DNA from: an uncultured Erysipelotrichaceae bacterium
Lineage (GTDB): Bacteria > Bacillota_I > Bacilli_A > Erysipelotrichales > Erysipelotrichaceae
Direction: 5' to 3'
NCBI GenBank assembly: GCA_947385085.1
Contig: CANDJN010000015.1
Coordinates: 1-51,686 of the forward strand
DNA: 51,686 bases
Shown here in pieces: positions 43,678 to 50,910 of the stretch. Positions within the stretch are counted from its first letter, which is position 1; each line of letters opens with the position of its first letter. The position numbers and the translations under genes are program-made. The notes beneath the pieces are model-generated. The model made no database searches. It had not been told where the DNA came from and saw nothing but the letters and a program-made list of their open reading frames with translations.

Positions 43678-44169
43678 TTATGAATGAATGACTTGTCCCT
43701 TTTCCACCTTATCAGCGCACATGAAATTCACTTTTTCACCCTCCTGCGCTTGTTCGGTAATGATTAACATGGTAGTTAAATCATAACCGGCATCCTCAAT
43801 GATTTCTCGATCGACTCTTAATAGTCGCTGTCCGGCTTTTACTGTCTCCCCTTGCTTGGCATAGACCTTAAAGCCTCTCCCTTTCAAATTTACCGTGTTG
43901 ATGCCGACATGAACAAGAATGCCCATGCCATCCTTACGGCGTACCGCAAAGGCATGTCCGGTCGGATACATCACCTCTAATATACCGTTACAAGGTGCCA
44001 CAATCGTGTCACCCTTTAATGCAAACGCAATGGTCTGCCCCAAGATTTCCTTGGCAAATACCGGATCCTTGATTTCATTTGTCGGAATCACCTTGGCATC
44101 GGCGATCGCGACAATATCGCTGTCCGCATACGTTACTTCTTCCTTTTTCCATTTTGAAAATAAGCCCAT
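43678..44169 (-). CDS. PTS glucose-type EIIA protein (Crr-like), stand-alone
   Basis: The ATG at 44169 (MGLFSKWKKEEVTYADS) is 5 nt after AAAGGAGA and gives 163 residues. The EIIA-Glc fold is clear: DPVFAKEILGQTIAF, a first His in TGHAFAV, the phosphorylated His in GILVHVGINTVNLKG, FKVYAKQGETVKAGQ and ITEQAQEG. It relays phosphate from HPr to an EIIB; the convergent EIIBC gene lacks its own EIIA. It is 17 nt downstream of a histidine phosphatase gene in the same unit. Confidence 0.93.
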   Translation of the reverse strand: MGLFSKWKKEEVTYADSDIVAIADAKVIPTNEIKDPVFAKEILGQTIAFALKGDTIVAPCNGILEVMYPTGHAFAVRRKDGMGILVHVGINTVNLKGRGFKVYAKQGETVKAGQRLLRVDREIIEDAGYDLTTMLIITEQAQEGEKVNFMCADKVEKGQVIHS

Positions 44170-44186
44170 AAAACTTCTCCTTTCAT

Positions 44187-44789
44187 TTATTTTGGCATTT
44201 CCAATAAAATCCATTTTCCATCCAGATACTGAAACTTCGCCACCGATGCATTTGGTATTAACGTTGCCATCATGTTAGGATTTTCTTTTTCTAACGTTTC
44301 CAGGCTTTCGTTAAACAGCGCTTCCAGCATATAATAGAAATAGCCGCGATGACTGACAATCAAACACGTATCATGATCATTGCACTCATCCACAATCTGT
44401 TGATAGGTCGCTTGAATGCGATTAATGAATTGCGCTTTGTTTTCACCGCCGTATTCCGTATAGTCCTTCTTCCTCCAGCACTGTCCGGCCGCCCCATTCA
44501 TGTCCAGCTTGACACCTTCTAACAAACCAAACGCCATTTCCTTTAATCCCTTTACTCGTGTTAAAGACACATCACGATTTGTTAAAATGATTTCGGCAGT
44601 ATCTACTGCTCTTTCCGAGGTAGAACAATAGGCGTGATCAAAGTGAATATTCTTTACATTTTCGCCGCAGCGCTTGGCCTGCGCAATCCCATTCTCAGTC
44701 AATGGACTATCACATGCCCCCTGTGCGCGATCGGTGACATTGAAGATCGTCTCTCCATGCCGTACATAATAAAAAGTAACGTTTTTCAT
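44187..44789 (-). CDS. Histidine phosphatase paired with EIIA
   Basis: The ATG at 44789 (MKNVTFYYVRHGETIFN) follows AAAGGGA; the frame is open nine codons further without an RBS. The 200-residue protein has RHGET (phospho-His), AQGACDSPLTENGIAQAKRC, YCSTSERAVDTAEI and TCLIVSHRGYFYY (second His). It may dephosphorylate a sugar phosphate linked to the PTS genes, as its partner gene is EIIA (inference). Its upstream region carries ACTCCAAAA on its own strand. Confidence 0.9.
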   Translation of the reverse strand: MKNVTFYYVRHGETIFNVTDRAQGACDSPLTENGIAQAKRCGENVKNIHFDHAYCSTSERAVDTAEIILTNRDVSLTRVKGLKEMAFGLLEGVKLDMNGAAGQCWRKKDYTEYGGENKAQFINRIQATYQQIVDECNDHDTCLIVSHRGYFYYMLEALFNESLETLEKENPNMMATLIPNASVAKFQYLDGKWILLEMPK

Positions 44790-45108
44790 AGATTCCCTTT
44801 CCATTTTTATTATCAATTAAATGTTAGCTTTATCGTTTTGGAGTAATATAATCAAAAGCGCAATATTTTTTGATGTTTTACTCGTTTCTATGATACCATA
44901 AATTTCATCATTATGAAACCTTAACAGCGATAAATTTCCATATCTTTATGCAAATATATGATGTGATAATATCATGATATAAATAAGCGACGATGAAATG
45001 AACACATGACTTTATCAATACTTAAATTCAATGAAAAAAGACCAATTGATCCACGTTGTCAAGCACACCGAATCACGGTCTGTTTTCGTTTCTTGAATAT
45101 GAATTGGC
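44790..45108 (-). other. Intergenic region with a candidate operator
   Basis: No gene is present. The minus strand has ACTCCAAAA at 44844-44836, the motif also found at the PTS operon. T-rich text after possible pairing of CCAATT (about 45101) with AATTGG (about 45039) and TTTTTT at 45033-45038 is a weak terminator candidate for the nucleoside kinase gene. Confidence 0.5.
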
Positions 45109-46734
45109 TCAGGATACATCCAGAATACTGTTACCGACAAATTCTGCCAATATAGAATAGCGGGGAATGGCGTCAGATGCGCCGTCCGCAAAATAAGCAA
45201 GCAATTTCTTTAACCGATTGGCTTCCAAAAAGTGTTCGCTGTCTTTTTTTATCGCATTAAGCAATGGCAAGGCGAGTTTTTTTAGCACGGCGAGTTCATA
45301 AACCATCGACGTGTTGAAAATGTAATCAGCGCTTTCCTGATAGGGATAGATGTTGCGATCCTCTCCTGTACGTACATTTGCCCAGAAGGAAATCGTATCC
45401 GCAGCACTCCAGCCTCTAGTTTGATGATCACGGGTAATACGGCGAATCAAGCGATAATCCGAAGTAGGAATGCGATTGTGTTCATCCAGATTTAAATGGG
45501 TCAGCGCATTGATGTAAATCTTAAATACCGCATCTTTAGCAAAAGCATCGCTGATGTAGGGATTTAAGCCGTGTATGCCTTCGATGATTAACACTTGTTT
45601 TTCTTTGAGACAAACGATGCGATCGCTCATTTCCGATTTCCCCGTCTTGAAATTAAAGTGCGGTAATTTTACCGGTAATCCTTGGGTAAGCTGGTTCATC
45701 ATCTGTTCAAGCAATTCAAGATTGATCGCATGAACGCTTTCAAAATCATAAGAACCATCCGGCAGCTTAGGGGTATCCTCGCGGTTCTTGTAAAAGTCAT
45801 CCATGGAAATGGCTTCGGACTCTACACCGAGAATTTTTAAATGAATGGCAAGCCGCTTAGAAAAGGTAGTCTTCCCGGCACTGCTCGGCCCGGCAATTAA
45901 AATGAATTTGGTTGTCGCATGTTGTTCGACAATTTCCGCGGCAAGCTTTGTCAGTTGTTTTTCCATCATCGTTTCACACATCAGCACGAGTTCATCCATT
46001 TTTCCGGCACTGATTTTCTGATTCAACTGGGCAACGTTGGACACGCCGATTGCTTTGCCCCATCGCTCATATTCCTGAAACACCGCAAACATTTTCTTTT
46101 GGTTGATAAACTGCGGCTGGGCAGAGAGCCATACTCCAGGCGCATAATAGCGTAAGGAAAAGCGGGAGATGTATCCGGCATTGGGCAACAATAAGCCATA
46201 GAAGTAATCCTCACAGCCGCAAAGCTCGTAAAGACTTGATTTCTTGCTTTTTCGACATTCTAACAACGCTGCCTTATTCATCATTCCATGAGAGCGAAAG
46301 TGATCAATTACCGTTGCGGTATCCATAACGCGTCTTGTAATTTTTGCCTTGGCTTTGATGATTTCATGCATCTTCGCTTCAATTTGTGATACATCGTGCG
46401 GTGTAAAAAACGGTTTACGCTCCACCTCACAATATTGTCCTGAGGATAAGGTGTGTTCCATATTCACGTGAGCTTTAGGATCCAAAGCGTGTACAGCCGC
46501 AATAAAAACAAACGACAGCGTTCGCTCATAAATCATTTTTCCGATTTTACTATCGCTGCGGATATAGGCAAGCGTGCCACCTTGTCGTGGAACATAGTTT
46601 AAATCGTGCAGCTTGCCATTGATAACGACAGCGTAAATCTGTTCATAGTCTGCTTGTCTTTTTACCAATTCAATAATACCGGTTTTTTCCGCTAGTCTTG
46701 CGCACGTTCCATCCGTTTCAATAAACTCCAACAT
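45109..46734 (-). CDS. Uridine-kinase-like nucleoside kinase with ThrRS-like N-terminal domain
   Basis: This 541-residue protein has AGGGGGA before the ATG. Residues about 1-230 resemble the TGS and second additional domains of threonyl-tRNA synthetase (HTLSSGQYCEVERK and KPFFTPHDVSQIE). From about 285 comes a P-loop kinase of the PRK/uridine kinase family: LIAGPSSAGKTTFSKRL, the acceptor region AISMDDFYKNREDTPK, PHFNFKTGKSE and IIEGIHGLNPYIS. The fusion is widespread in Bacillota and Thermotogota and phosphorylates nucleosides. As last gene of a tdk operon it fits pyrimidine salvage. Confidence 0.9.
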   Translation of the reverse strand: MLEFIETDGTCARLAEKTGIIELVKRQADYEQIYAVVINGKLHDLNYVPRQGGTLAYIRSDSKIGKMIYERTLSFVFIAAVHALDPKAHVNMEHTLSSGQYCEVERKPFFTPHDVSQIEAKMHEIIKAKAKITRRVMDTATVIDHFRSHGMMNKAALLECRKSKKSSLYELCGCEDYFYGLLLPNAGYISRFSLRYYAPGVWLSAQPQFINQKKMFAVFQEYERWGKAIGVSNVAQLNQKISAGKMDELVLMCETMMEKQLTKLAAEIVEQHATTKFILIAGPSSAGKTTFSKRLAIHLKILGVESEAISMDDFYKNREDTPKLPDGSYDFESVHAINLELLEQMMNQLTQGLPVKLPHFNFKTGKSEMSDRIVCLKEKQVLIIEGIHGLNPYISDAFAKDAVFKIYINALTHLNLDEHNRIPTSDYRLIRRITRDHQTRGWSAADTISFWANVRTGEDRNIYPYQESADYIFNTSMVYELAVLKKLALPLLNAIKKDSEHFLEANRLKKLLAYFADGASDAIPRYSILAEFVGNSILDVS

Positions 46735-46751
46735 CTGAATCCCCCTATCTG

Positions 46752-47933
46752 TTACTGTGGATTCTTATCATTTCGTACTTGTTCGAGGATATTTTCCATC
46801 GTTTCATAAGAGATGCCGCCGGATAAATATCCGTATATGTTCTGATTTTTGTCAATCACAAACACGGTCGGATACGCGCTGATGCCGTATTGCGCAAACA
46901 GTGATCCTTCTTCATCAAACAGCACCGGAAAGGTGATGTTGTTTTCCTGTATAAAGGCTTTAATTTCATCTACGCTACCTTCGCGATTGTTGTTGGGATA
47001 GACGAGTGTTAACACCTGCACCTCATCACTTTGAGCATACGTATCGTACAGCTTTTGCATATCGCCGATTTCCTGCTTGCACACCGGACACCACGTGCCC
47101 CAAAAGTTGATATAGACAATCTTGCCTGCATAATCGGACAGGCTTACTTCCTGACCGTTTTGATCCTTTAGCGCAAACGGTATGGCTGCGGTGTTATCAT
47201 CATTGCTTGGCTCGCTTTCATAAGCACTGCCACCTGTTCCTCCCATTGCGCTCAAACCGCCCATACCCATCACAACTCCCATGATGATTAAGATCACCGC
47301 ACCTACTTTAACGATGACCTGCATGAGCGTATCATGAGTGCGGAAGAAGTTCACCGCCGGTTTCGCAAAGCAGCTCAGTACCAAAAACGGCAGGGAAAAG
47401 CCAATCGCATAGACGATGATTAACAATAGCGACATCCACAGACTATCGAAGGCAGACGCCATGATTAGAATTGACGCCAAGGTCGGCGAGATGCACGGCG
47501 TCCATGAGAATGCGAACGTGAAGCCCATCATAAAAGCAATCGGCATACTCATATGCTTGTCTGCAAAATCATATTGAATATGAAAGGTGCGCTCCAACAG
47601 CGGTATTTTTAATATGCCTAGCTGAACAACACCCAATATCACAATAAGTATACCACCCAAGCGCATGAACCACACTCCGGCTTCCTTGAAGAAAGCAGAG
47701 ATGCCGGTCATGGATAGATTCAGTAATAGCAATGACGTAAAAATACCGGCGATAAACGTCAGGGTGAATCCGATCGTTTTCCGTGTCGATGGCTTATGAT
47801 CTTCCAGTCCACCGCTCAAATAACCAAGATAGATCGGCAACAGAGGCAGGACACACGGAGAAAAGAAGGAAATCAATCCTTCCACAAACGCTGTTATGAC
47901 ACTGATATTTTCTGCGATGCTTCCATCAAACAT
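46752..47933 (-). CDS. CcdA-type membrane thiol transporter fused to a TlpA/ResA thioredoxin
   Basis: This 393-residue protein starts after AAAGGGTGATG. Residues about 1-240 carry six hydrophobic helices with the CcdA/DsbD cysteines in ISFFSPCVLPLLPIYLGY and FSWTPCISPTL. After a polar linker (about 240-255) a thioredoxin fold has the redox site FWGTWCPVCKQE (about residue 285) and cis-Pro YPTVFVID. CcdA moves electrons from cytoplasmic thioredoxin outward; the fused domain would reduce extracytoplasmic disulfides or act in methionine sulfoxide or cytochrome repair. The partner is unknown. No cytochrome genes are nearby. Confidence 0.92.
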   Translation of the reverse strand: MFDGSIAENISVITAFVEGLISFFSPCVLPLLPIYLGYLSGGLEDHKPSTRKTIGFTLTFIAGIFTSLLLLNLSMTGISAFFKEAGVWFMRLGGILIVILGVVQLGILKIPLLERTFHIQYDFADKHMSMPIAFMMGFTFAFSWTPCISPTLASILIMASAFDSLWMSLLLIIVYAIGFSLPFLVLSCFAKPAVNFFRTHDTLMQVIVKVGAVILIIMGVVMGMGGLSAMGGTGGSAYESEPSNDDNTAAIPFALKDQNGQEVSLSDYAGKIVYINFWGTWCPVCKQEIGDMQKLYDTYAQSDEVQVLTLVYPNNNREGSVDEIKAFIQENNITFPVLFDEEGSLFAQYGISAYPTVFVIDKNQNIYGYLSGGISYETMENILEQVRNDKNPQ

Positions 47934-47966
47934 CGTTCATCACCCTTTCTTCGCTTTCACCATGCA

Positions 47967-49070
47967 TTATACGTGAAAACGGAAGTGTAGTACATCGCCG
48001 TCTTGTACGATATAGTCCTTGCCTTCCAGACGCAGCTTTCCGGCTTCTTTGATCGCTTGTTCATTTTCATATTGATCAATATCGTTAAAGTGATAGCATT
48101 CCGCCCGAATAAAGCCTTTTTCAAAGTCAGTGTGGATCACCCCTGCACACTGCGGCGCTTTCATGCCTTTATGAAATGTCCAGGCTCGGCATTCATCCTC
48201 GCCTGCCGTTAAGAATGTACAAAGATCCAGAATGCGGTAAGCCGCTTTGATAACGCGATCCAAACCGCTTTCTCCGATTCCCAGCTCATTCAAAAACTCC
48301 TGTTTTTCCTGCGCATCAAGCTGTGAAAGCTCTTCTTCAATCTTAGCGCAAATCGGTATCGCAATATGGTTTTCGGATTTAGCGTATTCCTTCACTTGCG
48401 TATAGTAGGGATTATCATCCGGATTGCTTACTTGATCCTCTGCCATATTCGCAATGTAGATCATCGGTTTCATCGTTAACAACGAAAATGCCTTTATCAT
48501 CGCATTTTCATCTTCATCCATTTCCACACTGCGCGCCGCTTTTCCCGCTTTTAAGGCTTCCGCGATGCGCTCCATCAGTGCCAATTCCTTCAACGCATCT
48601 TTATCTTTATTGGTCTTGGCTTTCCGTTCGATCTTCGCAATGCGATTTTCCACTGTCTGCAGGTCTGCCATAATCAGTTCTAAGTTGATAATTTCAATGT
48701 CGCGCAGCGGATCCACACTGCCTTCCACATGGGTGATATCCGCATCGTCAAAGCAGCGCACGACATGACAAATCGCGTCAGTTAAGCGAATGTTGCTTAA
48801 GAACTGGTTGCCTAAGCCTTCACCGTTGGATGCGCCTTTGACTAATCCGGCAATATCGGTAAATTCAAATGTAGAATAAATCGTTTTTTTCGGGTGAAAC
48901 AGCTCCCGAAGCCGATCTACGCGCTCATCGGGCACTTCTACCACGCCGACATTGGGCTGTATTGTCGCGAACGGATAGTTGGCGGCTTCCACCTGGCTTT
49001 TGGTAATAGCATTAAATAACGTGGATTTCCCAACGTTGGGAAGTCCTACAATTCCTGCGGTTAACGGCAT
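47967..49070 (-). CDS. ychF: Ribosome-binding ATPase/GTPase YchF (OLA1 family)
   Basis: This 367-residue protein is preceded by AAAGGATGA. It has the G1 motif GLPNVGKSTLFNAITKS, G3 as DIAGLVKGASNGEG, and NMAEDQ in place of the usual NKxD G4, which is why family members prefer ATP. A helical insert (about 130-190) and the C-terminal TGS domain (CAGVIHTDFEKGFIRAE) follow. YchF binds ribosomes and affects stress responses. It lies 4 nt after tdk and 33 nt before ccdA/tlpA. Confidence 0.97.
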   Translation of the reverse strand: MPLTAGIVGLPNVGKSTLFNAITKSQVEAANYPFATIQPNVGVVEVPDERVDRLRELFHPKKTIYSTFEFTDIAGLVKGASNGEGLGNQFLSNIRLTDAICHVVRCFDDADITHVEGSVDPLRDIEIINLELIMADLQTVENRIAKIERKAKTNKDKDALKELALMERIAEALKAGKAARSVEMDEDENAMIKAFSLLTMKPMIYIANMAEDQVSNPDDNPYYTQVKEYAKSENHIAIPICAKIEEELSQLDAQEKQEFLNELGIGESGLDRVIKAAYRILDLCTFLTAGEDECRAWTFHKGMKAPQCAGVIHTDFEKGFIRAECYHFNDIDQYENEQAIKEAGKLRLEGKDYIVQDGDVLHFRFHV

Positions 49071-49074
49071 AAAA

Positions 49075-49683
49075 TCATCCTTTCTTCACTTCTTGGCGGG
49101 AATGGGGGCGATCGGCTACTTCATGACAATGGCGACAGCGTGCCTCGTAGGCTTCACTGGCACCGACCATGACGATCGGATCATGATAGCTGGCTGGCTT
49201 CCCATTGACCAGGCGCTGCGTACGCGTTGCGGGGGCTCCACACTTCATACATACCGCGGTGAGCTTCGTTACGAATTCGGCATGGGTAATGAGCTGAGGC
49301 ATAATCCCGAAGGGTACTCCACGAAAATCCATATCCAATCCGGCAACCATCACCCGTTTTCCTTCATCCGCTAGCCGGTTACATAGATCCACCATTTCTT
49401 CATCAAAAAATTGTACTTCATCCACCGCGACGACTTCCGTTTGCGGTGTAATACAATCCATCATTTCTGCGGCAGTGCTGATCGCAATGCTTTTGACGCT
49501 TGTTCCCGCATGAGATACGACATCCACATCGCTATAACGATCATCAATCCGCGGCTTAAATACTACGATATTCTTTTTCGCATATTGTAACACCTTGATT
49601 CTGCGTATCAATTCTTCCGTTTTTCCGGCAAACATACAGCCGGAAATCACCTCCAGCCACCCCTCGCGATATTGCTGATACAT
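49075..49683 (-). CDS. tdk: Thymidine kinase
   Basis: The ATG at 49683 (MYQQYREGWLEVISG) follows GAGGTGG by 5 nt, giving 202 residues. Motifs are GCMFAGKTEELIRR (P-loop, about residue 16), VAVDEVQFFDEE, and the zinc cysteines in AVCMKCGAPATRTQR and ARCRHCHE. The lasso loop has VNGKPASYHDPIVMVG. It phosphorylates thymidine to dTMP in the salvage pathway and is feedback-inhibited by dTTP in the family. It heads the tdk-ychF-ccdA/tlpA-nucleoside kinase operon. Confidence 0.97.
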   Translation of the reverse strand: MYQQYREGWLEVISGCMFAGKTEELIRRIKVLQYAKKNIVVFKPRIDDRYSDVDVVSHAGTSVKSIAISTAAEMMDCITPQTEVVAVDEVQFFDEEMVDLCNRLADEGKRVMVAGLDMDFRGVPFGIMPQLITHAEFVTKLTAVCMKCGAPATRTQRLVNGKPASYHDPIVMVGASEAYEARCRHCHEVADRPHSRQEVKKG

Positions 49684-49711
49684 GATTGCCACCTCAAATA
49701 CTTTCTCCAAC

Positions 49712-49740
49712 ATTATACAAAAAATAGTGAAAATAATAAA
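49712..49740 (-). promoter_or_regulatory. Promoter of the tdk operon
   Basis: On the minus strand TTTATT (49735-49740) and TATAAT (49712-49717) are 17 bp apart, about 22 nt before the RBS. Confidence 0.65.
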
Positions 49741-49829
49741 CTGTTTTCTTAAAAATCATATGTCCAAAGCATGAAACGATGAATCGCTTATATGTCCGAT
49801 GACTTTCTTATAAAAATCAATAAAATTTT

Positions 49830-49858
49830 TTGGGATTCACGATAAAAAAGTGTATAAG
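49830..49858 (+). promoter_or_regulatory. Promoter of toxin-like gene, copy 1
   Basis: TTGGGA (49830-49835) and TATAAG (49853-49858) are 17 bp apart; the predicted start is the G of GTAGGCAG at 49865. In copy 2 the equivalents are CTGGAA (50282-50287) and TATAAG (50305-50310), with GTAGGCAG at 50317. Confidence 0.65.
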
Positions 49859-49902
49859 AAATATGTAGGCAGTCTGTTGATGTGAATTGATGTATCAAAG
49901 TT

Positions 49903-49932
49903 CCTTTCCACCCACATGGGATGAAAGAAAGG
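49903..49932 (+). promoter_or_regulatory. Hairpin sequestering the Shine-Dalgarno, copy 1
   Basis: CCTTTC (49903-49908) pairs with GAAAGG (49927-49932), with CCC and GGG pairing inside. The 3' arm is the SD of the peptide gene. The same hairpin is kept in copy 2 (about 50355-50385) although its loop changed from ACAT to ATAT. Confidence 0.75.
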
Positions 49933-49941
49933 ATGATGGTT

Positions 49942-50052
49942 ATGGACATGATTGATTTCTTAAAAGAATTGATCGGTTTTATGAAGCTATATCTTTATTT
50001 CTTGATCATCTCAAAGATAAAGGAAATATTTGATTTAATCATAAAAAAATAA
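49942..50052 (+). CDS. Hydrophobic 36-residue peptide, type I toxin candidate, copy 1
   Basis: The peptide starts MDMIDFLKELIGFMKLYLYF and ends in EIFDLIIKK. One hydrophobic membrane-spanning stretch (about residues 9-25) is followed by a charged amphipathic helix with a Lys-Lys end. The ATG at 49942 is 9 nt from AAAGG; an in-frame ATG two codons earlier is only 3 nt away. Size, hydrophobic helix, basic end, sequestered SD and an antisense promoter all match type I toxins such as Fst, TxpA or BsrG in design. The sequence itself matches none I know. Toxicity is inferred, not shown. Confidence 0.72.
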   Translation: MDMIDFLKELIGFMKLYLYFLIISKIKEIFDLIIKK

Positions 50053-50122
50053 CCGTCCTCCCTCTTTCTCTACCCAGGGACTGAGAAGGACGGTTATCAC
50101 CACATCAGCAGTTTCTGCCTAC
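50042..50122 (-). ncRNA. Antisense RNA (antitoxin candidate), copy 1
   Basis: On the minus strand TTGCAA (50151-50156) and TATAAT (50129-50134) are 16 bp apart, predicting a start at 50122 with 5' GTAGGCAGAAACTGC, a stable small hairpin (GCAG/CTGC). It runs about 80 nt to AACCGTCC/GGACGGTT followed by seven T at 50043-50049. It overlaps the 3' end of the peptide mRNA within the shared terminator. Confidence 0.7.
50054..50096. terminator. Bidirectional terminator, copy 1
   Basis: ACCGTCCT and AGGACGGT with inner TTCTC/GAGAA form a long stem. T-rich text follows on the minus strand; the plus-strand tail is less T-rich. Confidence 0.75.
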
Positions 50123-50397
50123 ACCTATATTATAGCCAATGATGTGGGATTTGCAAGGAGATTTTACGATAAGTGACGAGCTATCATAGCTATGGTGTTA
50201 TGCTTAAACGGCTTGATTTAGGCTTTATTTACGTGCACCAATCACTTCACCAATAGAAAAATCAAAAAAATAAAGAAAAATCTGGAATTCATGAAAAAAG
50301 CGTGTATAAGCAATATGTAGGCAGTACTGTTGATGTGAATGGATATATCAATGTTCCTTTCCACCCATATGGGATGAAAGAAAGGATGTCGGTTGTT

Positions 50398-50508
50398 ATG
50401 AACATGATTGATTTCTTAAAAGAATTGATCGGTTTTATGAAGCTATATCTATATTTCTTGATCATCTCAAAGATGAAGGAAATATTTGATTTAATCATAA
50501 AAAAATAG
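50398..50508 (+). CDS. Hydrophobic 36-residue peptide, type I toxin candidate, copy 2
   Basis: The peptide differs from copy 1 at only two positions: MNMIDF instead of MDMIDF, and SKMKEIF instead of SKIKEIF. The gene's third-base changes are mostly silent, which suggests selection on the peptide. The ATG at 50398 is 12 nt from AAAGG because of a 3-nt insertion; an in-frame ATG directly abuts the SD. A longer in-frame opening from 50302 exists but crosses the predicted transcript start and the SD hairpin, so I reject it. Confidence 0.72.
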   Translation: MNMIDFLKELIGFMKLYLYFLIISKMKEIFDLIIKK

Positions 50509-50575
50509 CCGTCCTCTCTTTCTCTTCCAGGAGCGGAGAAGGACGGTTATCACCACATCAGCAGTTTCTGCTTAC
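50499..50575 (-). ncRNA. Antisense RNA (antitoxin candidate), copy 2
   Basis: TTGCAA (50604-50609) and TATAAT (50582-50587) on the minus strand, again 16 bp apart, predict a start at 50575 with 5' GTAAGCAGAAACTGC. The RNA ends at GGACGGCTA followed by seven T (50499-50505). One base differs in the 5' stem from copy 1, and the terminator interior differs at several positions, which could allow specificity between the two copies. Confidence 0.7.
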
Positions 50576-50642
50576 ACCTATATTATAGCCAATGATACAA
50601 TATTTGCAAGAAAATTTTTGTGTGCAATGATGGAAGACAGCA

Positions 50643-50891
50643 GCTATTAAAGATTCGAATAGATGTTAAAGAATCAGTTTCGATTATAATTTCACTATCT
50701 TTTTCCATTAATTTTTTTCATTTCTAAAGATATTCTAAAAGATCACGAATTGCAAAAATTTCAGCATTAATATTTGAACTACCAATTTGAGATCCTGTAC
50801 AAATAACGCCACAATCACAAACCGCAACCCAACCTATAATTGGATTATTTTTTTGTAAACCAATTCTTGAACCATCAGTATAAAATTTCAT
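50643..50891 (-). pseudogene. Broken RNase HI-like gene
   Basis: AAAGAGGT precedes the ATG at 50891. The frame reads MKFYTDGSRIG, then VAVCDCGVICTGSQIG and NINAEIFAIRDLLEYL, with the first acidic residue (YTDGS) and the helix Glu (NAEIFAI) of the RNase H fold, then stops at TAG 50726-50724. Beyond two stops and a run of seven A, the same frame regains IIIETDSLTSIRI, the third conserved acidic motif (ETDS). The gene has thus lost its middle to small mutations. Base composition is far more AT-rich than the tdk operon. Confidence 0.75.
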
Positions 50892-50910
50892 AAAATATTA
50901 CCTCTTTTAA

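Larger units (their letters stand above)
49830..50156 (+). repeat. Tandem unit, copy 1 (about 330 bp)
   Basis: Closely matches 50282-50609 across the promoter, leader, peptide gene, terminator and opposing promoter. The units are separated by about 125 bp of unrelated AT-rich DNA. Differences cluster in loops, terminator interior and codon third positions, so function seems conserved. Confidence 0.92.
50282..50609 (+). repeat. Tandem unit, copy 2
   Basis: Second copy of the 49830-50156 unit, with a few small indels and substitutions. Every element found in copy 1 is present in the same order. Confidence 0.92.

Noticed and set aside
49865..50122. The units as a MITE-like transposon with terminal inverted repeats
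   Set aside because: The repeats coincide with the 5' ends of two predicted transcripts and there are no target-site duplications. Promoters outside the repeats are also conserved, so a regulatory unit explains more.
50302..50397. A longer 68-residue version of the copy 2 peptide
   Set aside because: It would start upstream of the predicted transcript start and run through the SD hairpin; copy 1 has no equivalent open frame.
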